A DNA stretch of 64,000 nt from JAOPZW01 sp963806015 (GCA_963806015.1 CAWDWM010000012.1:62001-126000); one strand, 5' to 3'; shown: positions 1 to 7,607, counted from the stretch's first letter. The notes: generated by a model from the letters alone, not told the origin. Program-made: numbers and translations.

Positions 1-142
1 CGGGCCCGGCGGAGCCCAGCGCGAAGATCCCGACCATCAGCACGATGGCGCCCTGGAGGTCGGTCGAGCGCGCGACCTGGCCCTTCTCGCGGGCTTCCTT
101 CGCCTTCTTGGGTGTGGCCTTCTCAGTCTTCTCGCCGGCCAT
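1..142 (-). CDS. flhB: Flagellar export switch protein FlhB, N-terminal fragment (cut by window edge)
   Basis: FlhB is the membrane component of the flagellar type III export gate that switches substrate specificity. Only about 47 residues are in the window. They begin MAGEKTEKATPKKAKEAREK, the lysine-rich 'GEKTE.AT.KK...ARE.GQV..S' cytoplasmic start typical of FlhB, and lead into the first hydrophobic segment. The start ATG overlaps the fliR stop (ATGA at 139-142 region), so the gene is translationally coupled as the last visible member of fliO-P-Q-R-flhB. The rest lies to the left of the window. Confidence 0.93.
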   Translation of the reverse strand, partial: MAGEKTEKATPKKAKEAREKGQVARSTDLQGAIVLMVGIFALGSAGP

Positions 143-927
143 CAGGCCACCCGGATCGCTTGGAGGGCGGTGGCGACGTCCTGCTGGAGCTCGTCGCCGA
201 TCCAGCCGGCCACGAACGGCAGGGTGGCGGCCACGAGCAGGAGCCCGACGACGACCTTGGCCGGGAAGCCGACGGCGAAGACGTTGAGCTGGGGCACGAC
301 GCGCGAGACGACGCCGAACGCGGCGTCGGTGAGGATGAGGGCCAGCAGCACGGGCCCCGCCACCTCCATGGCCGAGATGAGGATCGAGCCGAAGACCGCG
401 TCGACGCCGGCCACGAGGCGGCCGAGCTGCGGCGCCTCGTCCAGGCCGACGAGGTCGTACGTGCGTGCAAGCCCCTGCACGACCCAGCCGTCGCCGCCGA
501 TGGCGATGAACACCATCATGCCGACCAGCGCGTAGGCCTGAGAGAGGACCGTGGACTGGGCGCCGTTCAGCGGGTCGACGAGGCTGCCGTAGGAGAAGCC
601 GATGGAGGTGTCGATGAGCGAGCCCGCGGCGCTCAGCGCCGCGGCGAGACCGCCGACGGCAAAGGCGAAGGCGCCGCCGATCATCATCTCCTTGAGCACG
701 AGCCAGGTCATGTCCATCAGCCCGAGCGGCAGCACGACGCCCTTGGAGACGACGGGCGAGAGCCCGATGGCCAGCGCCACGGCGACGATCCCGCGCACGC
801 GCAGCGGGATCAGCTTGGAGCCGAACAGCGGCGCCAGGATGAAGAGCGGGCCGACGCGGGCCAGCACGAGGATGAACGCGGCCACGTGCTGCTCGCCGAA
901 GCGTGAGATGAGCTCGCCGGCGGTCAT
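142..927 (-). CDS. fliR: Flagellar export gate protein FliR
   Basis: FliR is a membrane subunit of the export gate, assembling with FliP and FliQ at the centre of the MS ring. The 261-residue product has six or so hydrophobic segments and the family features 'ARVGPLFILAPLFGS' near the N terminus, 'GFSYGSLVDP' in the middle and 'PQLNVFAVGFPAKVVVGLLL' near the C terminus. I chose ATG 927 (MTAGELISRF), which overlaps the fliQ stop by four bases, over the longer in-frame start at 993. It lies between fliQ and flhB as in many flagellar operons. Confidence 0.95.
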   Translation of the reverse strand: MTAGELISRFGEQHVAAFILVLARVGPLFILAPLFGSKLIPLRVRGIVAVALAIGLSPVVSKGVVLPLGLMDMTWLVLKEMMIGGAFAFAVGGLAAALSAAGSLIDTSIGFSYGSLVDPLNGAQSTVLSQAYALVGMMVFIAIGGDGWVVQGLARTYDLVGLDEAPQLGRLVAGVDAVFGSILISAMEVAGPVLLALILTDAAFGVVSRVVPQLNVFAVGFPAKVVVGLLLVAATLPFVAGWIGDELQQDVATALQAIRVA

Positions 928-1193
928 CCGACGAGGGTGGGGATCCGCGACCAGAGGTCGGTCGTATAGGACAGCAGCTGGTTGAGCATCCACGGCCCGC
1001 CGACGATGAGCACGCCGGCCAGCGCGAGGATCTTGGGGATGAAGGCGAGCGTCTGCTCCTGGATCTGCGTGACGGCCTGGAAGATCGACACGGCGAGACC
1101 GACGACGAGGCCGACCCCGAGCAGCGGCAGCGCGACGCGCAGCGCCAGCTCCAGCGCCTGCGTGGAAAGCTCGAGTACCTGGTCGGGACCCAT
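924..1193 (-). CDS. fliQ: Flagellar export gate protein FliQ
   Basis: FliQ is a small two-helix export-gate subunit. The product is 89 residues, the usual family length, with two hydrophobic hairpin segments (about residues 14-38 and 50-74) and the typical 'VGLAVSIFQAVTQIQEQTL' core followed by 'FIPKILA'. Its ATG overlaps the fliP stop codon by one base and its stop overlaps the fliR start, so the fliP-Q-R translations are coupled. Confidence 0.96.
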   Translation of the reverse strand: MGPDQVLELSTQALELALRVALPLLGVGLVVGLAVSIFQAVTQIQEQTLAFIPKILALAGVLIVGGPWMLNQLLSYTTDLWSRIPTLVG

Positions 1194-1831
1194 TAGTGGA
1201 AGCTCTCCACGAGCGAGCGGGTGACGAGGTTCCAGCCGTCGACCAGGACGAAGAGCAGGATCTTGAACGGCAGCGAGATGAAGACGGGTGGCAGCATCAC
1301 CATGCCCATCGACATCAGCGTCGAGCTCACCACGAGGTCGATGACCAGGAACGGCAGGAAGATCAAGAAGCCGATCTGGAAGGCCGTCTTGAGCTCGGAG
1401 ATGATGAACGCGGGGATGAGGACGTAGGTGGGGACGTCCTTGCGCGTCTTGACGTCCTTGATCTTGCCCAGCTTCACGAACAGGGCCAGGTCGGTCGTGC
1501 GCGTCTGGCGGAACATGAACTCGCGCAGCGGGATCTGGCCGCGGTTGAAGGCCTGGGTCTGGGTGATCTTGTGCGCCTGCAGCGGGTCGATGGCGGTCTT
1601 CTTGATCGCCGTGAAGGTCGGCGCCATGACGAAGATCGTCAGGAAGAGCGCGATGCCGACGAGCACCTGGTTGGGCGGCGCGCTCTGCGTGCCCAGGCCC
1701 TGGCGGATGAAGCCCAGGACGATGATGATGCGCGTGAAGGCGGTGACGCAGAACAGCAGCGCCGGGATGAGGGTCAGCCCGCCGACGAGCAGCAGGAGCT
1801 GAACGGCGTTGGTGCCGTCGGGCCCCTTCAT
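1193..1831 (-). CDS. fliP: Flagellar export gate protein FliP
   Basis: FliP is the main pore-forming subunit of the flagellar export gate. The 212-residue product has the family segments 'ALLFCVTAFTRIIIVLGFIRQGLGTQ' (read as shorter pieces), 'FMFRQTR...LFVK', 'VLIPAFIISELKTAFQIGF' and 'SMGMVMLPPVFISLPFKI'. It starts directly at the first core membrane segment, so it lacks the cleavable signal peptide of the roughly 245-residue enterobacterial FliP. It overlaps fliO by four bases (ATGA). Confidence 0.96.
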   Translation of the reverse strand: MKGPDGTNAVQLLLLVGGLTLIPALLFCVTAFTRIIIVLGFIRQGLGTQSAPPNQVLVGIALFLTIFVMAPTFTAIKKTAIDPLQAHKITQTQAFNRGQIPLREFMFRQTRTTDLALFVKLGKIKDVKTRKDVPTYVLIPAFIISELKTAFQIGFLIFLPFLVIDLVVSSTLMSMGMVMLPPVFISLPFKILLFVLVDGWNLVTRSLVESFH

Positions 1832-2364
1832 CGCCGCACCGTCCGGTCCTTGAGGCGATCCAGCCAGCGCACGGCGCCGGCGCGGGAGACCGTGGCCTGC
1901 GGCGCGCCGTCGGGCCCGGACTCGTCCTCGGTGATGAGGCCGAGCTCGAGAGCCTCGTCCTCGGTGTAGGTGCGGATCGGCGTGACGCCGTGCTCGGCGA
2001 CGCCGACGAGCACCAGCTCGCGGCCGGCGCGGACGAGGTGCAGCGAGCGGTTGGGACCGAGGGCGACGACCGCGGTCGTCTCGAGGCTCGTGCCCTGCCC
2101 GCGGTCCTCCTTGGAGCGCTTGACCTGCTTGAGCACCCAGGCGATGCCGTAGATGACGCCGAGGACGATGGCCAGTCCGACGAAGGTGCGCACCAGCGAG
2201 CCGCTGCCGGAGCCGGCGCTGTGGGCCTTGACGCCGGTGTCGGCGGGCAGGCGCAGGGGCGTGTCCTCACCCGAGCCGGTCGCGGCGAGCGCGCCGGCCG
2301 GCGCGAGCAGCACCAGGCCGAGGGCCGCGGTGGCGGCCCCATAGATGAAGGGGGGGATTCGCAA
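1828..2364 (-). CDS. fliO: Flagellar biosynthesis protein FliO
   Basis: FliO helps assemble FliP into the export gate. The product of 178 residues has an N-terminal hydrophobic signal-like segment (about 8-28), a low-complexity linker, a membrane helix (about 58-76: 'LVRTFVGLAIVLGVIYGIAWVL', quoted in part) and the FliO cytoplasmic domain with 'LGPNRSLHLVRAGRELVLVGVAEHGV'. The start is a TTG at 2364; no ATG or GTG fits better and no clear Shine-Dalgarno is seen. It is the first gene of the fliO-P-Q-R-flhB unit, with a sigma-28-like promoter at 2402-2428 and a hairpin in the leader. Confidence 0.88.
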   Translation of the reverse strand: MRIPPFIYGAATAALGLVLLAPAGALAATGSGEDTPLRLPADTGVKAHSAGSGSGSLVRTFVGLAIVLGVIYGIAWVLKQVKRSKEDRGQGTSLETTAVVALGPNRSLHLVRAGRELVLVGVAEHGVTPIRTYTEDEALELGLITEDESGPDGAPQATVSRAGAVRWLDRLKDRTVRR

Positions 2365-2373
2365 TAGACGGAC

Positions 2374-2394
2374 CGACTCGGGAGGGACGAGTCG
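2374..2394 (-). other. Hairpin at the predicted 5' end of the fliO mRNA
   Basis: A perfect 7-bp inverted repeat (CGACTCG / CGAGTCG, 7-nt loop) lies between the sigma-28-like promoter and the TTG start of fliO. If transcription starts about 7 nt after the -10 element, the hairpin is at the very 5' end of the transcript. It could stabilise the mRNA or modulate initiation at the weak TTG start; this role is inferred. Confidence 0.5.
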
Positions 2395-2401
2395 CTCACA
2401 G

Positions 2402-2428
2402 TCATCGGCTGGATCGCGAGCGGCTTTA
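2402..2428 (-). promoter_or_regulatory. Sigma-28 (FliA) type promoter of fliO operon
   Basis: On the minus strand the sequence reads TAAAGCCG-N11-GCCGATGA. Against the enterobacterial FliA consensus TAAAGTTT-N11-GCCGATAA this gives a perfect TAAA, exact spacing and 7 of 8 in the -10. It lies 38 bp upstream of the fliO start. A small inverted repeat (GGACG-AA-CGTCC, 2429-2440) abuts the -35 and might be an operator. Confidence 0.8.
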
Positions 2429-2467
2429 GGACGAACGTCCAGCGCCGTTGGATCGCGAACGCCGATG

Positions 2468-2485
2468 GGCAGCCGAGGGGCTGCC
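2468..2485 (-). terminator. Hairpin after fliN, possible terminator
   Basis: A perfect 7-bp stem GGCAGCC/GGCTGCC with a 4-nt loop lies 14 bp past the fliN stop and upstream of the fliO promoter. There is no T-run, so it would be a weak or Rho-assisted terminator, or an mRNA 3' stabiliser. Confidence 0.4.
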
Positions 2486-2498
2486 GAACGGTTGCGAA

Positions 2499-2810
2499 CT
2501 AGGAGGGGCGCGAGCGAGGCGTGGTGACCTCGGTGATGCGCAGCCCGAACTCCTCGTCGATGACGACGACCTCACCGCGGGCGATGGGGCGGCCGTTGAC
2601 CAGCAGGTCGACGGGGTTGTCGGCCAGCCGGTCGAGGGTCACCACGGAGCCCGGCCCGAGGGCCAGGGCCTGGCCGAGCGTCATGCGCGTGCGGCCGACC
2701 TCGACGGTCAGCTCGACCATGACGTCGTACAGGCGCTCGAGGTCGCCGGAGCCGGCGGCCTCGCCGGTGGCGCTGGACTCGAGCGGTGCGAATTCGACTT
2801 GATCGGACAT
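2499..2810 (-). CDS. fliN: Flagellar switch protein FliN (stand-alone)
   Basis: FliN forms the lower C ring of the flagellar switch, with FliM. The 103-residue product has a short variable N terminus and the SpoA/FliN domain from about residue 27: 'LTVEVGRTRMTLGQALAL', 'GSVVTLDRLADNPVDLLVNG', 'GEVVVIDEEFGLRITEV'. It is the last gene of motA-motB-fliL-fliN. A second FliN-domain protein, the FliY-like gene at 5623-6624, is encoded nearby, so this organism has two C-ring SpoA proteins besides FliM. Confidence 0.93.
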   Translation of the reverse strand: MSDQVEFAPLESSATGEAAGSGDLERLYDVMVELTVEVGRTRMTLGQALALGPGSVVTLDRLADNPVDLLVNGRPIARGEVVVIDEEFGLRITEVTTPRSRPS

Positions 2811-2829
2811 GACGGGTTCTCCGGTCTCG

Positions 2830-3276
2830 TTACTGCACGGCCACGTCGGTCAACAGGACCTCGTGTACCTTGACATCGGTCTGGGCCTTCAGCCGCTTGA
2901 GGATCTTGGTCTTGATGTCCTCGCGGCCCTTGCGGCTGGTCAGGTCCTTCGCGCTGGAATCGGTCACCACGTCGGTGACGATGTCGCGCACGACGGCCTC
3001 CTGGGGCAGCACGCCGTAGCCCGTGGGGGGCGCGGGAGCGCCTTCGGCGGCCTTGGCGGGCGCAGCGGCGAAGCCCTCGTCGAACACGAGGCCGACGCCG
3101 AGCTTGGCGAACTTCCCATCGGTGAGGTTCAGGAGGAAGTCCTTGGGCAGGACGTAGACCTCACCGGCCACCTTGGGCTTGGCCACCGCGGCCGGCTTGG
3201 CCAGCACGAACTTGTAGACGCCGCCCAGGACGAGCAGGACGACGATCGGGATGATGAACTTCAGCTTGCCCTTCAT
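2830..3276 (-). CDS. fliL: Flagellar basal body-associated protein FliL
   Basis: FliL is a single-pass inner membrane protein that surrounds and supports the MotAB stator. The product has 148 residues, a basic N terminus, a membrane helix (about 7-25) and a periplasmic domain with the family features 'GEVYVLPKDFLLNLTDGKF', 'PQEAVVRDIVTDVVTDSS' and 'LLTDVAVQ' at the end. It overlaps motB by four bases, in keeping with its role at the stator. Confidence 0.93.
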   Translation of the reverse strand: MKGKLKFIIPIVVLLVLGGVYKFVLAKPAAVAKPKVAGEVYVLPKDFLLNLTDGKFAKLGVGLVFDEGFAAAPAKAAEGAPAPPTGYGVLPQEAVVRDIVTDVVTDSSAKDLTSRKGREDIKTKILKRLKAQTDVKVHEVLLTDVAVQ

Positions 3277-4163
3277 TTGAGACCTTCCGGACCGAAGTTG
3301 GGTGCGAACCGGGGACGCTCCGGGGTGGCCTTCTCGGCCGCTGCGGCGGCGTCGCCGGTGGCGACGCGGGGCAGCAGGACCTCGACGCGCCGGTTGCGGG
3401 CGCGGCCGGAGGCGGTCGCATTGCTTGTCAGTGGATCGAGCGACGCACGCCCGGCGGCCTCGAGGCGCTCCGGCGCGACGCCGGCTCCTGCGAAGGCGCG
3501 CACGACGGACGCGGCGCGGCCGGCCGACAGCTCCCAGTTGGACGGGAACGCGGCCGTGTGGATGGGGACGGGGTCGGTGAACCCGCGCACGCGGATCACG
3601 TGCTGGTTCTCGGCGCGCAGCAGGGTGCCGACCTGCGCCAGCAGGCCACGGCCCTCGGGCTGCACGGTGGCCGAGCCGCTGCCGAAGAGCAGCTTGTCGG
3701 TCAGCAGGCGGATGACGAGGCCTTCCGGCGTGACGATCGTCGTCACCTTGCTGGCCAGGCCGTGCTTGCCGACGTAGGCGTCGACGCGCGACTTGAGCGC
3801 CTTGAAGTCCTTCTGCTCGACCTTCGCCGCCGCGGCGGCGGCCTTGGCGCTGGCCTTGCCGGCGCCGTCGCTGGTGACGGCCGGGTTGGTGGTCGGCGGC
3901 GTGGCCGCCACCTTGGGCGACTGCGTGTCGCCGCCGCTCTCCTGCAGGGCGCGGCCGCCGGGCAGGATGCGCCCGGAGAAGGCGTCCTGCAGCGAACGCT
4001 GCAGGGTGACGAACTTGGCGGTGTTCACGGAGGAGATCGAGAAGAGGACCATGAACAGCGCCATCAGCAGCGTGATCATGTCCGCGTAGGTGAGCAGCCA
4101 GCGCTCATCGCTCTCCTCCGCCTCTTCGACGGCGCCCCCGCGCCTGCGACGTGACGAGGCCAT
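3273..4163 (-). CDS. motB: Flagellar motor stator protein MotB
   Basis: MotB anchors the stator to peptidoglycan and carries the ion-binding aspartate. The 296-residue product has a basic N terminus with 'DERWLLTYADMITLLMALFMVLFS'-type membrane segment (about 20-43, quoted in part). The Asp of 'YADMITLLM' matches the conserved ion-binding residue. It also has an OmpA/MotB peptidoglycan-binding domain (about 170-275) with 'GFTDPVPI', 'NWELSAGRAASVVRAF' and 'GRARNRRVEV'. I chose ATG 4163 (MASSRRRR), which overlaps the motA stop region, over the upstream start at 4211. Confidence 0.95.
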   Translation of the reverse strand: MASSRRRRGGAVEEAEESDERWLLTYADMITLLMALFMVLFSISSVNTAKFVTLQRSLQDAFSGRILPGGRALQESGGDTQSPKVAATPPTTNPAVTSDGAGKASAKAAAAAAKVEQKDFKALKSRVDAYVGKHGLASKVTTIVTPEGLVIRLLTDKLLFGSGSATVQPEGRGLLAQVGTLLRAENQHVIRVRGFTDPVPIHTAAFPSNWELSAGRAASVVRAFAGAGVAPERLEAAGRASLDPLTSNATASGRARNRRVEVLLPRVATGDAAAAAEKATPERPRFAPNFGPEGLK

Positions 4164-4167
4164 GGCG

Positions 4168-5004
4168 CTACGCGGCCTCCTCGGCGGCCGCGGCGCCCGC
4201 GGCGGGAGCATCGGCGAGGCGCAGGCCAGGCTTGGCTGCCTCCTCGGCCGACAGGCGCTCGGCGGGCGGCACGAGGCTCATGAGCTTCTCGGACACCACG
4301 CGCGGGTTGTCGCCGGCCTGGATGGAGAGGATGCCCTCGAGGACGAGGTTGCGCACGTGCAGCTCGGAATGCGACAGGCCCTTGAGCCGCGTCGCGACGG
4401 GCAGGAAGACGACGTTGGCGGCGCCGACGCCCATGAGGGTGGCGATGAAGGCGCCGGAGATCGAGGGGCCGAGGGTCTCGGGAGCGCTCAGGTTCTGGAG
4501 CACGTGCACGAGGCCCATGACGGTGCCGATGATGCCCATGGTCGGGGCGAAGCCGCCGGCGGTCTTGAACAGCTCGGCACCCTCCTTGTGGCGGGCGGCC
4601 ATGGCGTCGACCTCCACCTCGAGGATCTCGCGCACGAGGTCGGGGTCGGTGCCGTCCACCACGAGCTGCATGCCCTTCTTGGTGAAGTCGTCGTCGATCT
4701 CCTCGAGGTCTGACTCGAGCGCCAGCAGGCCGTCCTTGCGGGCCTTCTCGGCGAACGCGACGAGTTCGTGGACCTTGGCGGCCAGGTGGTGCTCGGCGCC
4801 GGCAAACGCGATCTTGTAGTAGGCCGGGATCTTCTTGACCACGTCCATGCCGCACGCGGCCAGGGTGACGCCGAACGTCCCCACGAAGACGAGGATCATC
4901 GCGGGCGGATTGAGGAATGACGCAGGGGAGGTCCCCTCCATCATTGCTCCTCCGAGGATCCCGACGATCGCAGCGACGATTCCGATAGCGGTTGCAGCCT
5001 TCAT
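4168..5004 (-). CDS. motA: Flagellar motor stator protein MotA
   Basis: MotA is the four-helix stator subunit that couples ion flow to rotation. The 278-residue product has paired membrane segments at about 5-22 and 32-50, a long cytoplasmic loop, and a second pair beginning 'GGFAPTMGIIGTVMGLV' and 'GPSISGAFIATLMGVGAANVVFLP', the MotA/TolQ/ExbB signature. The C terminus is Ala-rich and variable. It is first in motA-motB-fliL-fliN. A sigma-28-like promoter lies at 5057-5084, and 'AGGGACG' before the ATG is a plausible ribosome binding site. Confidence 0.96.
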   Translation of the reverse strand: MKAATAIGIVAAIVGILGGAMMEGTSPASFLNPPAMILVFVGTFGVTLAACGMDVVKKIPAYYKIAFAGAEHHLAAKVHELVAFAEKARKDGLLALESDLEEIDDDFTKKGMQLVVDGTDPDLVREILEVEVDAMAARHKEGAELFKTAGGFAPTMGIIGTVMGLVHVLQNLSAPETLGPSISGAFIATLMGVGAANVVFLPVATRLKGLSHSELHVRNLVLEGILSIQAGDNPRVVSEKLMSLVPPAERLSAEEAAKPGLRLADAPAAGAAAAEEAA

Positions 5005-5056
5005 CGTCCCTGGTCATCGGCTCCTGGCCGCGGATCTTTCGTGCGTCGGGCAAGGA

Positions 5057-5084
5057 ATTTCGACGGCGCCGCCCGCGGGGTTTA
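5057..5084 (-). promoter_or_regulatory. Sigma-28 type promoter of motA operon (weaker match)
   Basis: Minus strand TAAACCCC-N12-GTCGAAAT: perfect TAAA, spacing one base longer than consensus (as at fliA), and 5 of 8 in the -10. It lies 53 bp upstream of the motA ATG. It is accepted mainly because the other flagellar units carry better matches in the same position. Confidence 0.55.
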
Positions 5085-5090
5085 ACGCGG

Positions 5091-5116
5091 AGCGCCCCGG
5101 AGGGGGCCGGGGCGCT
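5091..5116. terminator. GC-rich hairpin between cheY and motA
   Basis: A perfect 10-bp inverted repeat AGCGCCCCGG/CCGGGGCGCT with a 6-nt loop stands between the cheY 3' end and the motA promoter. It has no U-tract but is placed to end the long fliJ-to-cheY transcript. The 5117-5261 stretch towards cheY holds no gene; it has only a direct repeat TGCTAGGGG(G)TG at 5126-5137 and 5152-5162. Confidence 0.5.
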
Positions 5117-5261
5117 CGAGGGTCTTGCTAGGGGGTGAGGCGGGAAGGAACTGCTAGGGGTGTGCTCGTTTTAACGGCACGATCGGAGCAGGCTTGAGCC
5201 AGACCGGCCGGCCTGGACGTCCGTTCGAGTGCCGCCGTCGTCACGCCCCTGCACGCCGCGG

Positions 5262-5621
5262 CTAGGAGAGCGCCTTTTCGACCGCGCCGAGGACGCGATC
5301 GGCCTGGAACGGCTTGACGACGAAGTCCTTGGCGCCGAGCTTGATCGACTCGAGCACCTTGGACTCCTGGCCGAGCGCCGAGCACATCACGACGCGGGCC
5401 GAGGGGTCCAGCTCGATGATCTCGCGCAGGGCCGACAGGCCGTCCATCTCGGGCATCGTGATGTCCAGCGTCGTCACCTCGGGGCGCAGCTCCTGGTAGC
5501 GGGCCACGGCCTCCACGCCGTCGCCGGCCTCGCCGACGACCTCATGGCCTCCGCCGAGGAGGACATCGCTCACCATCTTGCGCATGAACGCGGCGTCGTC
5601 GACTACGAGAACGCGTGCCAT
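5262..5621 (-). CDS. cheY: Chemotaxis response regulator CheY
   Basis: This is a single receiver domain (119 residues) that, when phosphorylated by CheA, binds the flagellar switch. It has the acidic pair DD at 8-9, the phosphoacceptor Asp at 53 in 'VTTLDITMPEMDG', the Ser of 'VMCSAL' and the Lys of 'FVVKPF'. There is no output domain. The start is supported by GGAGG a few bases upstream. It is the last gene of the chemotaxis unit, directly after fliY, whose CheC-like domain probably dephosphorylates it. Confidence 0.94.
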   Translation of the reverse strand: MARVLVVDDAAFMRKMVSDVLLGGGHEVVGEAGDGVEAVARYQELRPEVTTLDITMPEMDGLSALREIIELDPSARVVMCSALGQESKVLESIKLGAKDFVVKPFQADRVLGAVEKALS

Positions 5622-5622
5622 G

Positions 5623-6624
5623 TCACACCTCCGTGCTCTGTGTTGGGGATTCGGGCTCAGCTTGGGAAGGGTCCTCGGGCTCGTCTGCGGGGGCGAACTG
5701 GTCCTCCGGGACCGGCTCGTCCTCCGGGGCAGGCTCGTCGGCGGGCTCGGGCTGCGCGGCGACCAGCTCGGCCACCGCGGCACCGTTCTGCAGCCCGAGG
5801 ACGGTCTCGACCTGGAGTTGCAGGCTGCCGTCCTCGGCCACCCGCAGGCGCCCGGTGGCGAAGTGCAGGCCGTCGACATAGAGGTCGACGGGATCCTCGA
5901 CCTCGCGATCGAGCTCGACGACCGAGCCGGTGGGCAGGTCCAGCGAGTTGCCGGCCGGCATCCGCGCGCGGCCCAGCTCGGCCCACACGCGCACCGGCAC
6001 CGCGCGCAGCGCGGCGCCCAGCGGGGCGCTCGTGTACTCGGTGGTCTGCGCGTCCAGCGCGCGGTCCATCCGCACCACGAAGGCATTGGGGACGAGCTGG
6101 ACGAGCCGCGCGGAGACGTCGGCCACGGTGAAGCTCGTCGTCAGCACGTGCGGCGCCGCGGATGCGCGCAGCATCTCGGCCGCCTCGGCCTCCGACGTCA
6201 TCACGGTCATCTTCGGCGGGGCGATCTCGACCTCCTGGCCGAGGACGCCCGACGTGGCCAGCGCGGCGGCCGACATCATCTGGTTCATGGCCTCGCCGAC
6301 GGCGCTGAGCTCGAGCTCTGAGAGCTCGGCGCCCTCGACGGCCTCGGGGGCCTCGCCGCCCATCATCGTCGCGGCGAGCCGCCGCGCGCCCTCGACGGGC
6401 AACAGGAAGACGTTGCCGCCGGTGACGCCGTCGATGTAGGACACGTCGGCGCACACGGCGGGCATGGTGAGGCCCTGGACCGCCTGCTCGGCGGCCTGCT
6501 CGGAGCCGCCGCCGGCGATGATGGCGCCGACGCGCGCGGCGCCGGGGGCGACGTTCTGCAGGGCGCGCTCCACCGCTTCCGCGGTGGACTCGCCCAGGCG
6601 CATCAGTGGGGCATCGGCGCTCAT
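5623..6624 (-). CDS. fliY: FliY-type switch protein (CheC-like phosphatase domain plus FliN domain)
   Basis: In Bacillus and Thermotoga, FliY combines a CheY-P phosphatase with a C-ring FliN domain. The 333-residue product shows a CheC-like region at about 20-200 (including 'ELELSAVGEAMNQMMSAAALATS' and 'MTVMTSEAEAAEML') and a SpoA/FliN domain at about 205-285 ('VPVRVWAELGRARMPAGNSL', 'GSVVELDREVEDPVDLYVDG'). An acidic Pro/Glu tail of about 45 residues follows. The start overlaps fliM (ATGA), and cheY follows immediately. Some phosphatase-motif residues are diverged, so activity is inferred. Confidence 0.87.
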   Translation of the reverse strand: MSADAPLMRLGESTAEAVERALQNVAPGAARVGAIIAGGGSEQAAEQAVQGLTMPAVCADVSYIDGVTGGNVFLLPVEGARRLAATMMGGEAPEAVEGAELSELELSAVGEAMNQMMSAAALATSGVLGQEVEIAPPKMTVMTSEAEAAEMLRASAAPHVLTTSFTVADVSARLVQLVPNAFVVRMDRALDAQTTEYTSAPLGAALRAVPVRVWAELGRARMPAGNSLDLPTGSVVELDREVEDPVDLYVDGLHFATGRLRVAEDGSLQLQVETVLGLQNGAAVAELVAAQPEPADEPAPEDEPVPEDQFAPADEPEDPSQAEPESPTQSTEV

Positions 6625-7607
6625 CGCGTCTCCTCCGCGTTGAAGGGCCCGAGGATCTGTACGGCGCGGCGGGTGCCCGAGCGCCCGGCACGGGCGCGGT
6701 GGACGGGCACGGCGTCGGCGTACACGGCCGCGTCGTCGCCGGCCATGGCGTCGAGCTTGACGATGTCGCCGGGACGCAGCGCGAGGACGTCGTCGAGGGC
6801 CAGGTGGGTGTCGCCGACCTCGGCGCGCAGGTCGACCGAGACCTCGCGCAGCCCGGCGCGCACGGCGGCCGCCGAACGGGGATCGTCGGCGAGGCCGGCG
6901 GCCTCGTCGGGGCTCGCGAAGGCGGCCGCGACGGGAAGGACGGTGACCCACGGGACGACGAGCGCCAGCGTGGTCGAGCGCCGCGCCATGCGCGCCTCGA
7001 CGGTGATCACGAGGGTCGGCTCGCTGCCGGGCACGATCTGCGATCCCTCGCCGAGCGGATCGATCCGCCCGAGCTCGAGGCTCTCGCCGCAGACGTCGTA
7101 CCAGGTGGTCGACAGGCACTCCACGAAGGCGCCGAAGAGCCGCCGGGCCAGGACCCGCTCGATGTCGGTCAGCGCGCGCTCGGAGACGGTGTCGCCGGTG
7201 CCGCCCAGCAGGCGCTCGATGACCTCGAGCACGAGGATCAGCTCGGCGGTCATGATCATCTTGGTCTCGCCGCCCGCGGTCTCGACGACCGCGGCCACCG
7301 ACGACTCGGGCACCGAGGCCAGCGCGTTGGCGAAGGTGAACTGGCCGGCGTCGATGACCTCGAGCTCGACGTCGATGCGGTGCTCGGCGCTCAGCCGCGT
7401 GGCGGCCGAGGCGCAGAAGACCTCCATGACGCGGCGCAGGCGGCGCTGCTGGTCGATCCCGAACTTGCTCGGACGGCTGAAGTCGACCGTGCGCAGCCAG
7501 CGCGTGCGCCGTCCCTGGGCGTTGTCGCTGCTCTCGACCGGGGGGCGGCCGCTGCTGGCCTGGTCGAACAGGGCGTCGATCTCGGCTGCGGAGAGAAAGT
7601 CGTTCAT
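6621..7607 (-). CDS. fliM: Flagellar motor switch protein FliM
   Basis: FliM is the C-ring protein that binds CheY-P and links FliG to FliN. The 328-residue product starts with the short CheY-binding peptide 'FLSAAEIDALFD' near residue 4. The CheC-like middle domain follows (about 45-230, 'DFSRPSKFGIDQQRRLRRV') and then a C-terminal SpoA domain ('VSVDLRAEVGDTHLALDDVL', 'GDIVKLDAM'). It overlaps cheD and fliY by four bases on each side, so the block is translationally coupled. Confidence 0.95.
   Translation of the reverse strand: MNDFLSAAEIDALFDQASSGRPPVESSDNAQGRRTRWLRTVDFSRPSKFGIDQQRRLRRVMEVFCASAATRLSAEHRIDVELEVIDAGQFTFANALASVPESSVAAVVETAGGETKMIMTAELILVLEVIERLLGGTGDTVSERALTDIERVLARRLFGAFVECLSTTWYDVCGESLELGRIDPLGEGSQIVPGSEPTLVITVEARMARRSTTLALVVPWVTVLPVAAAFASPDEAAGLADDPRSAAAVRAGLREVSVDLRAEVGDTHLALDDVLALRPGDIVKLDAMAGDDAAVYADAVPVHRARAGRSGTRRAVQILGPFNAEETR

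Noticed and set aside
924..2405. 493-codon open frame spanning fliQ, fliP and fliO on the minus strand
   Set aside because: Only its last 89 codons (fliQ) have family sequence; the rest is a high-GC shadow of fliP and fliO.
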